NCBI RefSeq assembly: GCF_003751445.1
Contig: NZ_RJUU01000001.1
Span: 1,989,001-2,053,000 of the forward strand
Direction of reading: 5' to 3'
Source: Streptomyces sp. 840.1
Lineage (GTDB): Bacteria; Actinomycetota; Actinomycetes; Streptomycetales; Streptomycetaceae
Length of the DNA stretch: 64,000 nucleotides
The notes beneath the pieces are model-generated. The model was not told the DNA's origin. It saw only the letters and a program-made list of their open reading frames with translations, and did no database searches. The position numbers and the translations under genes were made by a program. Shown piece after piece: positions 41,686-51,400 of the stretch. The first letter of the stretch is position 1. Each line of letters opens with the position of its first letter.

Positions 41686-44328
41686 ATGGGCGACGAGGAA
41701 CAGGCGGGCGGTCCCCCGGACGTCGCTCCGCCCGACGCCGGCGACAAGGACGGCGGCCGGGGCAGGGAGCGGGAGCAGGGCAAGGAGAGGGACCGGGAAC
41801 GAGGCAGGGACCGGGAAGGCGAACGGGACCGCGACCGGGACAAGCGCGGGGAGAAGGAGAAGGGCAAGGACCGCAGGCCCTCCTCCGACGAGCCGAAGAA
41901 CGCCGCCGACGACGAGGACGACGACGGCCGGTCCGACGACAAGGACGCGGACGACCGGGAGTCGGAACGGGAGCGGGCCGCCGGGCGGTTCAGGGAGCAC
42001 ACCCGCAACCCGCTCGCCGAGGAGCAGAGCGAGGACGGCCCCACCAGCCTCGCCGCCGCCTCACGGGCGCACGGCGACGCCCGGCTGCTGTTCAACACCG
42101 GCCGGGACCTGCACAACTTCGACCGTACGCACATCGGCCGCGCCCATATCGGTGACACATACGTCCAGTTGGACGCGCGTCGCCCCGGTGCGGGCATGCG
42201 CAGCGGACCCGTGCCCGCCGACGAGCTGCGCAGGCTCCGCCGGGCCCACGTGGCGCCCGCCGGCTACGTACGGCTGCGCAACGCGCTCAGCGCCCGGCGG
42301 CTGCTGGTCCTCGGCGCCGCGCCCGGCACCGGCCGTACCGGTACGGCGCTCTCGCTGCTCGACGACATCACCAACTCCGCGGTGACGGACGCGGACAGGA
42401 ACACGGGCGGGGACAGGGACACCGGTAGGCGTACCGGCACCGGGTCCCCGGCCGAGGACCGGGTGTGGCGGGTCGATCCGGACGACGGGGTGCGGCAGCT
42501 GGCCGAATCGCTGAGCGGCGAGGAGGCGCGCCGGGGCACGGGATACCTGCTGGAGCTGTCCCTCACCCGGCCCGGTGTGCTGCCGCCCGACGAGATCGAC
42601 CTGGACCGGCTGGCCGCGGCCCTGGCCGGCTGCCGGGCCTTCGCGGTGATCGTGGTGACGGTCGGCTCGGCGGCGAACCCACTGCTGGCGGGCCGGTACG
42701 GGATGCTCTGCCCGCCCGCACCCACCCAGGAACTCCTCACCACCCGGCTCCGGGAGCGGCTGGAGGACCGGCCCGAAGCGGCCGCCGACGGCGCCGCGCC
42801 GACCGCCGAACTGCTGGCGCGCGCGGAGGAGCTGGCGGAGCGCGAGGAGGTCAGGAACGCGGTCGGGCTGGCGGACCTGCGCCCCGCCGAGGCCGAGCTG
42901 TACGCCGCGCTGCTGGCCGGACACGTGCTGGGGAACGTCTCCTACGAGGAGTTGCTGGCAGGGTGCCGGAGCCTGGCCGCCGAACAGGCGCAGGAGTGGT
43001 TCGCCGGGGTGGACCGGGCACTCGCCGTGCTCCCGGCCGACACGGAGGAGAACACAGGGCGGGCGGCGGCGCTGTTCCACCCGGTGGCGTTCCGTATCGC
43101 GCTCGCCGTGCTGGGCGGGGCATCGCACAGCGCGGTCGCCGCCGCGGCCCACCTGCTGACCTGGGAGCTGTCCGTACAGAGCGACCCGGACAACACCCCG
43201 GCCCGGCCGCTGTTCTGCGACGACCCGGACTCCGACCTGGCGCTCTCGCGCGCCGAGCTGAAGACCGGCCGGGTGGAGGTGGCCGGGGTCGACGTGGCGG
43301 CCCGGCTGATCTGGTACCGGGGAACCGCCCTGCCCGGCGCGGTGCTGACCGAGCTCTGGGACCGGCACTTCCCGGCCCGCGCCCCGGTCGTGCGCTGGCT
43401 GCGGCTGCTGGCGGACGACCCCAGGCCGCAGGTGTGGATGCGCGCCGCGGTCGCCGCCGGGGAGCTGTGCGTCCAGGACTTCGACCACGGTTACGTGGAG
43501 CTGGTCCGTCCGCTGGCCGAGGCGTCCTCGACCCGCCGCCGGTTCTTCGCGGCCACCATGATGGACCAGGCCGCCGGACACGCCTCGCACCGCAAGGCCG
43601 TCCGCAAGCTGGTCGACGACTGGGGCCGGCACGGGACGGACGCGCTGCGCTGGTCCGCTGCGATGGCCCTCGGATACGGCAACGCCGCCGCCTCGACCGG
43701 CGCCGCCCTGGACGCCCTGGCCCGCATCGGGGTCCGGGACGAGGGCGAGCAGATGGCGGTCGCCTCGCTCAACGTCGTACGGCTGCTGGCGCTTCCGGAC
43801 GGGCCCGAGGTGCTGCGGCGGATGGCCGAATGGACGGGCCACAAGCTGGTGACGTACCAGGACCTCGGTCTGGTGACCACGGTCCGGCTGATGCTCACCT
43901 CCGTGGAGGAGGTGCTGTTCGACGCCGCCGGATCGCCGCTCGGCGACCTGGGCGACCGGGGTGACGGCGGCGACCGGCCGCTGGCGCTCGCCCTCGCCGC
44001 CGCACGCCCCGAACTGGTGCGGCCGATGGCCGACTTGATGTGGACCGCACTGAACACCGCACGGTCGAGGGACGTGGCGATGGACGCTCTGGAGTCCTTG
44101 CTGCGCTCGGCCGTGCGCGAGAACGGCTCCGAACGGGCACGACCGGGCCTGGCGGCACTGCTGCCCGTGCTCATGGCCGGGGAGCAGGACAAGCGGCGGC
44201 TGGACTGGCTGCTGCGCCGGATGATGAACGACCCCGAGAACCGGCTCCCCGACACGCAGGCGCGCGACCTGTGGTGGCTCGCCGTGCCGGCGCGGGGCCG
44301 GACGGGCGAGGAGGAGAGAAATGGCTGA
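41686..44328 (+). CDS. Large protein with charged tail, degenerate P-loop and HEAT-like repeats
   Basis: This 880-residue protein starts with about 110 residues of extreme low complexity (Arg/Asp/Glu/Lys). A linker follows with THIGRAHIGDTYVQL (about residues 149-163), reminiscent of the upstream protein's tail. An ATPase-like domain has VLGAAPGTGRTGTALSLL at about 206-223, where the Walker A Lys is Arg, so ATP binding is doubtful. The C-terminal half is helical, with Ala/Leu-rich repeats like HEAT repeats. It starts 6 bases after the cyclase-like gene and overlaps the next gene by 8 bases. It may be the adaptor or switch of the system. I cannot name the family. Confidence 0.6.
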   Translation: MGDEEQAGGPPDVAPPDAGDKDGGRGREREQGKERDRERGRDREGERDRDRDKRGEKEKGKDRRPSSDEPKNAADDEDDDGRSDDKDADDRESERERAAGRFREHTRNPLAEEQSEDGPTSLAAASRAHGDARLLFNTGRDLHNFDRTHIGRAHIGDTYVQLDARRPGAGMRSGPVPADELRRLRRAHVAPAGYVRLRNALSARRLLVLGAAPGTGRTGTALSLLDDITNSAVTDADRNTGGDRDTGRRTGTGSPAEDRVWRVDPDDGVRQLAESLSGEEARRGTGYLLELSLTRPGVLPPDEIDLDRLAAALAGCRAFAVIVVTVGSAANPLLAGRYGMLCPPAPTQELLTTRLRERLEDRPEAAADGAAPTAELLARAEELAEREEVRNAVGLADLRPAEAELYAALLAGHVLGNVSYEELLAGCRSLAAEQAQEWFAGVDRALAVLPADTEENTGRAAALFHPVAFRIALAVLGGASHSAVAAAAHLLTWELSVQSDPDNTPARPLFCDDPDSDLALSRAELKTGRVEVAGVDVAARLIWYRGTALPGAVLTELWDRHFPARAPVVRWLRLLADDPRPQVWMRAAVAAGELCVQDFDHGYVELVRPLAEASSTRRRFFAATMMDQAAGHASHRKAVRKLVDDWGRHGTDALRWSAAMALGYGNAAASTGAALDALARIGVRDEGEQMAVASLNVVRLLALPDGPEVLRRMAEWTGHKLVTYQDLGLVTTVRLMLTSVEEVLFDAAGSPLGDLGDRGDGGDRPLALALAAARPELVRPMADLMWTALNTARSRDVAMDALESLLRSAVRENGSERARPGLAALLPVLMAGEQDKRRLDWLLRRMMNDPENRLPDTQARDLWWLAVPARGRTGEEERNG

Positions 44329-45352
44329 GGACGAAGGCCCGGCACCGGCGGGCCCGCTCCTGCGGGAGTACACACCCACCGGGATCTTCCGGCAGACCAG
44401 TGCCCGCACGGCATCGGTGCTGTTCTACCGGAAGGGCGGCTACAGCGTGGCCACCGCCTCCGGAATCGAGCACTACAACAGACGACCGCTGGCCCGCGCG
44501 CACACCGTGTGCGAGATCGCGCTCGGCACGTACGGGACGACGCTGGAGATGGAGCTGCCCGCCAGGGGCGGCGCCTCGTTCTTCAAGGTCGAGATCGACA
44601 TCCACTGGACGGTGACCGATCCGCACCTGGCCGCCACCGAGGTGGTGACCGATGTCGCCAAACGGCTCACCGCCCCGATCCTGGAGCGGCTGCGCGAGGT
44701 GTCGTCGGACTTCCCGGTGGCCGAGGCCGAACAGGCCAACCGGGCCATCACCAGTCACTGCGCGGGCGGGCGCTGGGCCGATCTGGGCGCCGATCTCGGC
44801 CTGCGGGTACGGCTGTACGTCCGGATGCGGGTGGACGACCGCACGATCAACCACATGGACGACATCCGGGCGGCACACGCCTCCGCCGAGGTGACGCGGG
44901 TGCACCAGGAGAAGTTCCGGGCCATGCTGCAGGGCGGCGAGCTGGACCAGCTCAGCTACATGCTGGCGGCCGAGCCCGAGGCGGCCAAGGACTTCCTGGA
45001 GAAGATCCGCCAGGAGGGCAGGCAGGACGAGAAGGAGCGCGTCGAGCGGCTCTTCGACATGGTCGACAGCGGCCAGATCCAGTCCAACGACCTGGAGACG
45101 CAGGCGCTCGCCCTCCTCAACCGGGGCCGCCGCCCCGTGCAGGGGCCGGTCGGCACGCTGCCCGCCCACCGCAGGGCCCCGGAGCTGGAGCCCGGGGCCG
45201 ATGAGCCGTACGCCCCCGACTGGCTGGCGGACGGGCCGCCCGCCGGGGCGGGCCGCGGGACCGGGCCGAGGGAGCCCGAGGACCGGGCACCGGAGCGTCC
45301 CCGTCGGCGCCGGGACGCGGACGACGGATGGTCCTGGGCGGAGGAGGACTGA
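44321..45352 (+). CDS. Band-7/SPFH-like protein
   Basis: This 343-residue protein contains FFKVEIDIHWTVTDPHLAAT, followed by a helical segment with ILERLREVSSDFPVAEAEQA and LGLRVRLYVRMRVDDRTI, the order of strands and helices in band-7 (SPFH) domains. A long charged helix (about residues 190-270) and a disordered C terminus rich in Pro/Arg/Glu follow. Unlike classic SPFH proteins it lacks an N-terminal membrane anchor. The ATG at 44321 lies within the previous gene, and its TGA overlaps the next ATG as TGATG, so the operon is tightly coupled. Confidence 0.55.
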   Translation: MAEDEGPAPAGPLLREYTPTGIFRQTSARTASVLFYRKGGYSVATASGIEHYNRRPLARAHTVCEIALGTYGTTLEMELPARGGASFFKVEIDIHWTVTDPHLAATEVVTDVAKRLTAPILERLREVSSDFPVAEAEQANRAITSHCAGGRWADLGADLGLRVRLYVRMRVDDRTINHMDDIRAAHASAEVTRVHQEKFRAMLQGGELDQLSYMLAAEPEAAKDFLEKIRQEGRQDEKERVERLFDMVDSGQIQSNDLETQALALLNRGRRPVQGPVGTLPAHRRAPELEPGADEPYAPDWLADGPPAGAGRGTGPREPEDRAPERPRRRRDADDGWSWAEED

Positions 45353-45903
45353 TGACTGCCGACGGCGGGGCACGGACCTCCCCCGATCCGGTCGTAACCG
45401 TGCAGGGCGGGGGGCCGCACGGCTACGACCGGACGGGGGAACGCATCGCCGAACGGCTGCTCGGCACGGTCCGGGAGGACCTCGGCCGGGCCGACTCCAA
45501 GGCGGCGGTGCTCCTTTCCGGGGCACTGGCGCTGCCGGCCTTCCTGATCGGGCGGCACGGGGCGCCCGACTGGCACGGGCCGGCCGACGCCACGCTGATC
45601 GCGGCGGGGGCGCTCTGGATCGTCGCGGTGACCGCGCTGGTCCGGGCGCTCATGCCACGTACCGGCACGGTCCGCAGCGGGCGCGGGGTCACCTACTTCG
45701 GCGATCTGCTCGCCCCGTACGACCTGGTGCGGCTGTCCGCCGAGGTCGCCGAGGCCGGGCGGGACCCGGCCAGGTGGCTGCTCATCCAGGCCGTGGACGT
45801 CAGCTCCATCCTGGCCGCCAAGTACCGGGCCATCCGCTGGGGCGTCGGCACGCTGGCGCCCGCGGCGGCGCTCGCCATGGGCTGGAGCCTGATCGCACGC
45901 TGA
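45352..45903 (+). CDS. Pycsar-type membrane effector (PycTM-like)
   Basis: This 183-residue protein matches the PycTM effector pattern: an amphipathic lead helix with LLGTVREDLGRADSKAAVLL, two membrane helices (about 45-62 and 78-100), TYFGDLLAPYD, then DVSSILAAKYRAIRWG and a last membrane helix (about 160-182). In Pycsar, cyclic CMP or UMP binding makes such proteins damage the membrane of infected cells. PycTM relatives also occur as effectors in other conflict systems. GGAGGAGG precedes the ATG. Its presence six kilobases from a cyclase-like gene in the same operon is the main link to cyclic-nucleotide defence. Confidence 0.8.
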   Translation: MTADGGARTSPDPVVTVQGGGPHGYDRTGERIAERLLGTVREDLGRADSKAAVLLSGALALPAFLIGRHGAPDWHGPADATLIAAGALWIVAVTALVRALMPRTGTVRSGRGVTYFGDLLAPYDLVRLSAEVAEAGRDPARWLLIQAVDVSSILAAKYRAIRWGVGTLAPAAALAMGWSLIAR

Positions 45904-45989
45904 GCCGCCCGCGACGACGCCGCACGGGCGCGCACCACGGCCCGTCACAAAGAACCGCAGAGCCACAGAGACTGAATAAGGGGACGGCC

Positions 45990-48272
45990 GTGGGAAGAGT
46001 CAGGGCAGGACGGCGGACGGGAAGGGGCCGGCTGCGCCGGAGCGCGCTCTGCGCGCTGGGCGGCGCCGCCGTGCTCGCGGCCCTGTTGTCACCCGCCGGT
46101 CATGATCCGGTGCCGGTGGCGGCGTCCGAACCGGCCTCCGCCGCGGTCAACTACGCCGTCGGCGTGGACGAGTCCGCCAGTCTCGCGCCCGCGGACATGA
46201 AGGCGGAGAAGGCCGCCGCCTCGCGGATCGCGATCGGTGACGTCTCCGAGGCCTCGAACGTCACCGTCTTCGGCTTCGCCGCCGCCGAGACCGGTGACCA
46301 GCGGGCGGTCGACCCGGTGTGCCCGCGCACCCAACTGGACGCGGCCGGGCGCGAGTCGATCGGCGGGTGCGTCGGCAGACTGCGCAGCCGCAAGGCGGAC
46401 GAGGGCACCGGCACGGACTTCCCGAGCGCGATACGCCAGGGGGTGCACGATCTGAGCACCGGCACCGACCCCTCGGTGCCCCGGGTGCTGTTCCTCCTCA
46501 CCGACGGCCGGATGGACGTCACCGACAGCGAGAAGTACGGCGGCGAGGCGCACCGCGCGGCCGAGGGCGAGCGCCAGCTGACCGCGGCGCTCAAGGAGGC
46601 CGCCGCCCAGCAGGTCCAGGTCTGGCCGCTGGGCTTCGGGTCCGCCCCGGACAAGGCGCAGCTCGACCGGATCGCGGCCGGCGGCTACCAGAAGGGCTGC
46701 GTCGAACTGCCCTCCGCGCGCCCGAAGGCCGGCAAGGTCTCCGGCGCGAAGGACGTCGGCCCGATGCTGGAGAAGATCTTCGCCGCGGCCCACTGCCTGC
46801 GCTACAGCCGGGGCCCCAGTGACCGGCCGCCCACCACGCTGGAGATCGGGGTCTCGCCGCTGGCGACCGTCGGCAGCATCGTGGTCGACAAGGGCGACCC
46901 CGAGGTGACCGCGACCTACTTCGACCCGAGCGGCCACAAGGTGCCCACCTCGGGCACGTACCGCAGCTCGAAGTTCGAGCTGGCGGGGGCCGGCGGCACC
47001 GTCGAGGCGCTGAAGATCACCGACCCGGTGCCCGGCGTCTGGAAGGTGAAGGTCGAGGCCCCGGAGGGGCACCGTTCGCTGCCCGTCGGCGTCAGCGTGC
47101 TCTGGCACGGCGAGCTGCGCGGAGCCATCACGATGGACCCGCCGTCGCCGCAGGCCGGCCAGAAGACCAAGGTGTCCATGCGGCTGCAGACCCGCGAGGG
47201 CTACGAGATCAAGGACCCGCGCGACTACGCGGGGCTGCGGGTGTCGAGCACGCTGACCGGGGACGGGTTCGAGCCGCTGGAGCTGAGCCTCACCGACGAC
47301 GGCACCGGCGCCGACCCGGAGAAGGGCGACGGCTCGTTCACCGGGACCGTGCAGATCCCCAAGGGGGCCGGGGGCGCGCTGAAGGTGACCGGCACCCTGA
47401 CCGCCTCGGGGCTCACCGCCGACGTGCGCAGCGAGAGCGGCGAGGTCCCGCCGGGCGAGCCGGCCGTCGTCGCCGGGCTCAACCTGCCCGCCGCCGACGT
47501 CCATCCCGGCGCCACCGTCGAGGGCACCCTGTCCGTCCACAACACCAGCAACGCCCCGCACACCCTTCGGCTGTCCGTCGCCGACATCGGCCGCGACATG
47601 CTCACGGCCGGCCCGGCGCAGATCGTGCTGAAGCCCGGCGAGACCGGCACCCGGAAGGTGAGCGTCGAGGTCGCTCCCGCCGACGTCTTCGGCGACCGGC
47701 TCGGCGACGACGGGCTGCGGCTGGGCGGCACCCTGCGGGTCGTCGACGCCACGGACTCCGACCGTCCGCTGGTGGGGTCCCCGCTGTCGGTGCGGGTCAC
47801 GCCGGAGCCCGGGATCTGGGAAAGGTACTGGTGGGCGTTCATGGCCGGCGCCGTGCTCGCCGTACTCGCCGCCGTGGCGGTCGCCGCCTGGCGCAGGCTG
47901 CGCCGGCGCCGCCGCGACCCGTTCGGTCTGGTGCTGCAACTGGTCTCCGAGCAGGGCGACATCCTCAGCGAGCACCCGGCCGGGCACGGGCACAAGCAGT
48001 GGTACGAGTTCGCCGTCGTCGAACCCCACCGCAGCCCGCGCATCGAGCGCCGCGCCCACGGCCAGTACGCCGTCCAACGCAGCCCCGAGGGCGGCGCCGT
48101 ACTGCGCACGCGTGGCGGCGGGCGGACCCGGCTGCCCGTGCAGGGCCGGGTCGAGCTGACGGACTCGCTGAGCCTGTCCCTCGGCGCCCAGCCGGGCGCC
48201 CCCGCCGCGGGCCCGTCCGCGCCGACGGCCGCGGACGGGGGCGCGAGCACCTACGACGAGACGTACCTGTGA
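45990..48272 (+). CDS. Membrane-anchored von Willebrand factor A domain protein
   Basis: This 760-residue protein has an Arg-rich signal sequence with ALCALGGAAVLAALL, a vWA domain from about residue 50 with the metal site DESAS (MIDAS) and FLLTDGRMDV, two or three beta-sandwich regions, one membrane helix near residues 615-635 (FMAGAVLAVLAAVAVAAW) and a basic cytosolic tail of about 120 residues containing a small beta domain. The ligand domain would therefore lie outside and the tail inside. AAGGGGA precedes the GTG at 45990. Membrane vWA proteins often assemble with MoxR-like ATPases, but none is encoded here; the GTPase and tubulin-like partners may fill that role. Confidence 0.8.
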   Translation: MGRVRAGRRTGRGRLRRSALCALGGAAVLAALLSPAGHDPVPVAASEPASAAVNYAVGVDESASLAPADMKAEKAAASRIAIGDVSEASNVTVFGFAAAETGDQRAVDPVCPRTQLDAAGRESIGGCVGRLRSRKADEGTGTDFPSAIRQGVHDLSTGTDPSVPRVLFLLTDGRMDVTDSEKYGGEAHRAAEGERQLTAALKEAAAQQVQVWPLGFGSAPDKAQLDRIAAGGYQKGCVELPSARPKAGKVSGAKDVGPMLEKIFAAAHCLRYSRGPSDRPPTTLEIGVSPLATVGSIVVDKGDPEVTATYFDPSGHKVPTSGTYRSSKFELAGAGGTVEALKITDPVPGVWKVKVEAPEGHRSLPVGVSVLWHGELRGAITMDPPSPQAGQKTKVSMRLQTREGYEIKDPRDYAGLRVSSTLTGDGFEPLELSLTDDGTGADPEKGDGSFTGTVQIPKGAGGALKVTGTLTASGLTADVRSESGEVPPGEPAVVAGLNLPAADVHPGATVEGTLSVHNTSNAPHTLRLSVADIGRDMLTAGPAQIVLKPGETGTRKVSVEVAPADVFGDRLGDDGLRLGGTLRVVDATDSDRPLVGSPLSVRVTPEPGIWERYWWAFMAGAVLAVLAAVAVAAWRRLRRRRRDPFGLVLQLVSEQGDILSEHPAGHGHKQWYEFAVVEPHRSPRIERRAHGQYAVQRSPEGGAVLRTRGGGRTRLPVQGRVELTDSLSLSLGAQPGAPAAGPSAPTAADGGASTYDETYL

Positions 48273-48414
48273 CGGGCGGGGGCGGGCCGGTGCGCCGGAA
48301 TCCCGCCCCCCGTGCACGGGCCCGGGGCCGCCGAGCCAAGGGGGCCCGTGGACGCAACGAGGACGTACCGAGGACGAACCGGCCGTCGACACGGCCGTAA
48401 GCGGGGAGGAACCC

Positions 48415-51400
48415 ATGAAGATCTTCCAGCCGATGCTCTTCGTCGGACTGGGCGGCACCGGTGGTCTGGTCGGCGCGGAACTGGAGCGCAAGCTGCGCGC
48501 CGAACTGTGCGGTCCCGACGGTGTCGCGCTCAGCCACCTGGGCGGCCACGCCCCCTACCAGCTCCCGGACTGCCTGCAGTTCGTGTACGCCGACTACAGC
48601 GAGTCCGATCTGCAGCGGCTGCCGCAGTTCAATGTGGACCCCTCGCTGCGGGCCGCGTACGCCCGCACCTCGCGGGCCACCCACAACCTGCTGCCGAACT
48701 TCGACAGTTCGCCGGAGGTGACCAAGATGCTGCGGGCGAGCCTGCGCGAGGAGGTCTCCGACTGGCTGCCGCCGCGCACCGACGAACCGAAGGTCACCCC
48801 GCTCCACAACGGTGCGGGCCAGCTGCCCACCGTCGGGCGGGCCGCGCTCTTCGCGACGCTCCGGCACAGCCTGGCACCGGTCCTGGAGCCGCTGCTGCAG
48901 GCGATCGACGCGATCGCCAGGGCCTCCGGCGAACTGAGCGAACTGGGCGGCGGCAAAGCCACCGGCTGCGATGTGTTCGTCGCCTTCTCGGTGGCCGGGG
49001 GGACCGGCGCCGGGATCTTCCTGGACTACCTGCACCTGATCAACTACGCCTTCCAGCTGCGCCGTTTCGACGGGGTGAAGATCTACCCGCTGGTCGTGAT
49101 GCCGTCCTCGTTCTCCGCGTCCGGCGGCGGCGGCCGGGAGGCCGAGCTCAACGCGGCCCGCGCCCTGGTCGACCTGTTCCGCCTCGTGGACGGGCAGAAC
49201 GCGCCGACCGAGGGCGAGGAGATCGGCGACCTGGACCACAGCCCCGGGATCGGCATCCGCTACCCGGGCATGACGCCGATCCGGCTGCGGACCGGCATCC
49301 TGCCCACCGCGTTCCTGTTCAGCCCGACCGCGGGCATCCGCCAGGACGACCTGCGCCGCTCCATCGTCTCCCTGGTGATGTCGCTGATCGGCACCGAGTT
49401 GGGCGACGGGCGCTCACGCGGCCGGGTGACGGCGGCCGACGACGACTTCCAGACCTTCGCCGCGAGCTTCATCAACCGAGGGGTGCAGCGCAGCGCCGTG
49501 TCCCCGACCGGGATCGGCAGACAGGGCGTCTCCACCAGCCTGGTGGCCTCGATGACCGCGCCGATGGACCAGCTGGCCGATCTGGTGGCCGGCCGGCTGC
49601 TGCGCAAGGCGGTCACGGATCTGGTGGAGCGGCCGCGCGCCACGCTGCGGGAGAGCGCCGTACCGATGATCCGCCAGCTGTTCACCGACGCCCAGCTCGA
49701 AGAACTGTGGGAGCGTCGGCAGTTGGACGTGCCGGAGCCCGATCCGCTGCCGCGCGGCAGCAAGGCCATCGAGCAGGCGCTCGCCGAGCGGAGCGCGGAC
49801 ATGCAGCGGCTGCTGTCCGACCTCCAGTTCAAGGCCGACCGGCAGGCCGCCTCGATGGCCGACCGGTTCTCGCCGCGCCCCGCCATCGACAAACTCCTCC
49901 AGACCGTCGACCCCTTCCTCGCCGAACGTGTCGTACGGGGTGTCCCCGGGAGCGACGAGCAGATCGCCCGGCTCGGCTTCCTGGGCATGCTCAACAGCCG
50001 GGCCGGCGCGCCCCAGCGCCCGCCGGGCGTGACGGAGCAGCCGCCGAAGAACCCCCGGATCAAGGGCCGGCTGGCGGGGATGTCGCCGGCCCGCTGGGGC
50101 GACGACGACGTGCAGGCCGCGCTCCGGGCGCAGGACAGCTGGTACCAGTGGCGCAGCCGCTCCGTCTGGCACGAGGCCTGGCGCGAGCAGCAGCAGCGCT
50201 GGCAGTCCCACGCGGACACCGCCGGCACCGATCTGGGCCGCCTGGTGAACGCCTTCCGCAAACACTCCGACCAGGAGCGCAAGATCTCGGCGCAGAAGGG
50301 CCTCGAACTGTACGAGGACCGCACCGGAATCTCCTACCTGCTGCCGCCCCAGCGCACCCTCAACCACTTCTACGAGGACCTGGTCACCCGGCTGATCCGC
50401 CGGGAGGGCCTGCGGGAGCACGACGACGAGGCGGCGCTCCTGCTGAAGATGATCGACGGGGACACCTGGCGCAACGTCCACACGCTCAGCCGGCGCAGCC
50501 CGGACAGCGCCGTCGCCGTCGTCAAGGCGCAGTTGGAGGGCCGCATCACCCGGCTGTTCGCGGAGAGCGGCGAACAGCTGGAGGAGCGACCGCTGCTGCC
50601 GCCGATGGGCACCCTGCTGGCCGCGGCGGCGGGTGACGCGGACGCCGCGGACCAGGTCAGCAAGGAGGCCCTGGACCTGTTCGGCCGCAAGCTGACCGGG
50701 CTGCTGCCGGTGGGGTTCACCCCGGAGGGCACCGGCCCCCTGCGGGTCCTGGTCACCCACCCCCGGGTGCAGGCCGTGGACGAGGTGAAGGAGTACCTCG
50801 GCAAGACGCTCCGGCTGCCGTCCGACGCGAAGAACTCGGTGGACTACCGGGGCGTGGAGAGCGACTCGATCACCGTCGTCCTGTTCCGCAGCGAGATGAG
50901 CCTCACCCAGGTGCCCGAGGCCCGCAAGGTGCTGCGGCAGTGGGCCAGGGCGAAGGAGTCCGAGCAGGCCCAGGACGTGCTGCGCTGGCGTCAGCGGCTC
51001 GGCTACCGCGACAGCTGGATGGTGAGCAGCGAGGAGGACCGGCGCACGATCCTGCACCGGCTGCTGTGCTGCATGTGGAACGGCCAGGTGGACGTCGTGG
51101 ACGGTGACCCCGCGTCGCCGGACCGGGTGCGGCTGCGGCTGTTCCCCGAGACCGGCCCGAGTGTGCCCGGGGTCCGGCTGCGGCTGGGCGACTTCCCCGG
51201 TGGCGTGTCGAGCTGGGCGGAGCTGCTGCGGGCGTACGAGCGCTGGACCGTGCTGGACGACGAGCGGACCGTCGAGGACTACTGCCAGGGGCTGATGGGT
51301 GCCCAGCCGCTGGGGCTGGCCAGGACCGGCAGCGATCCGCATCCGCTCTTCGTCGAGCTGGTCGAGAAGATCGCCCCGCGCCAGCTGGAACTGCTGGCCG

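Noticed and set aside
45990..48272. vWA protein as part of a MoxR-vWA ternary system
   Set aside because: No MoxR-type AAA ATPase is encoded nearby; the partners here are tubulin-like and GTPase proteins.
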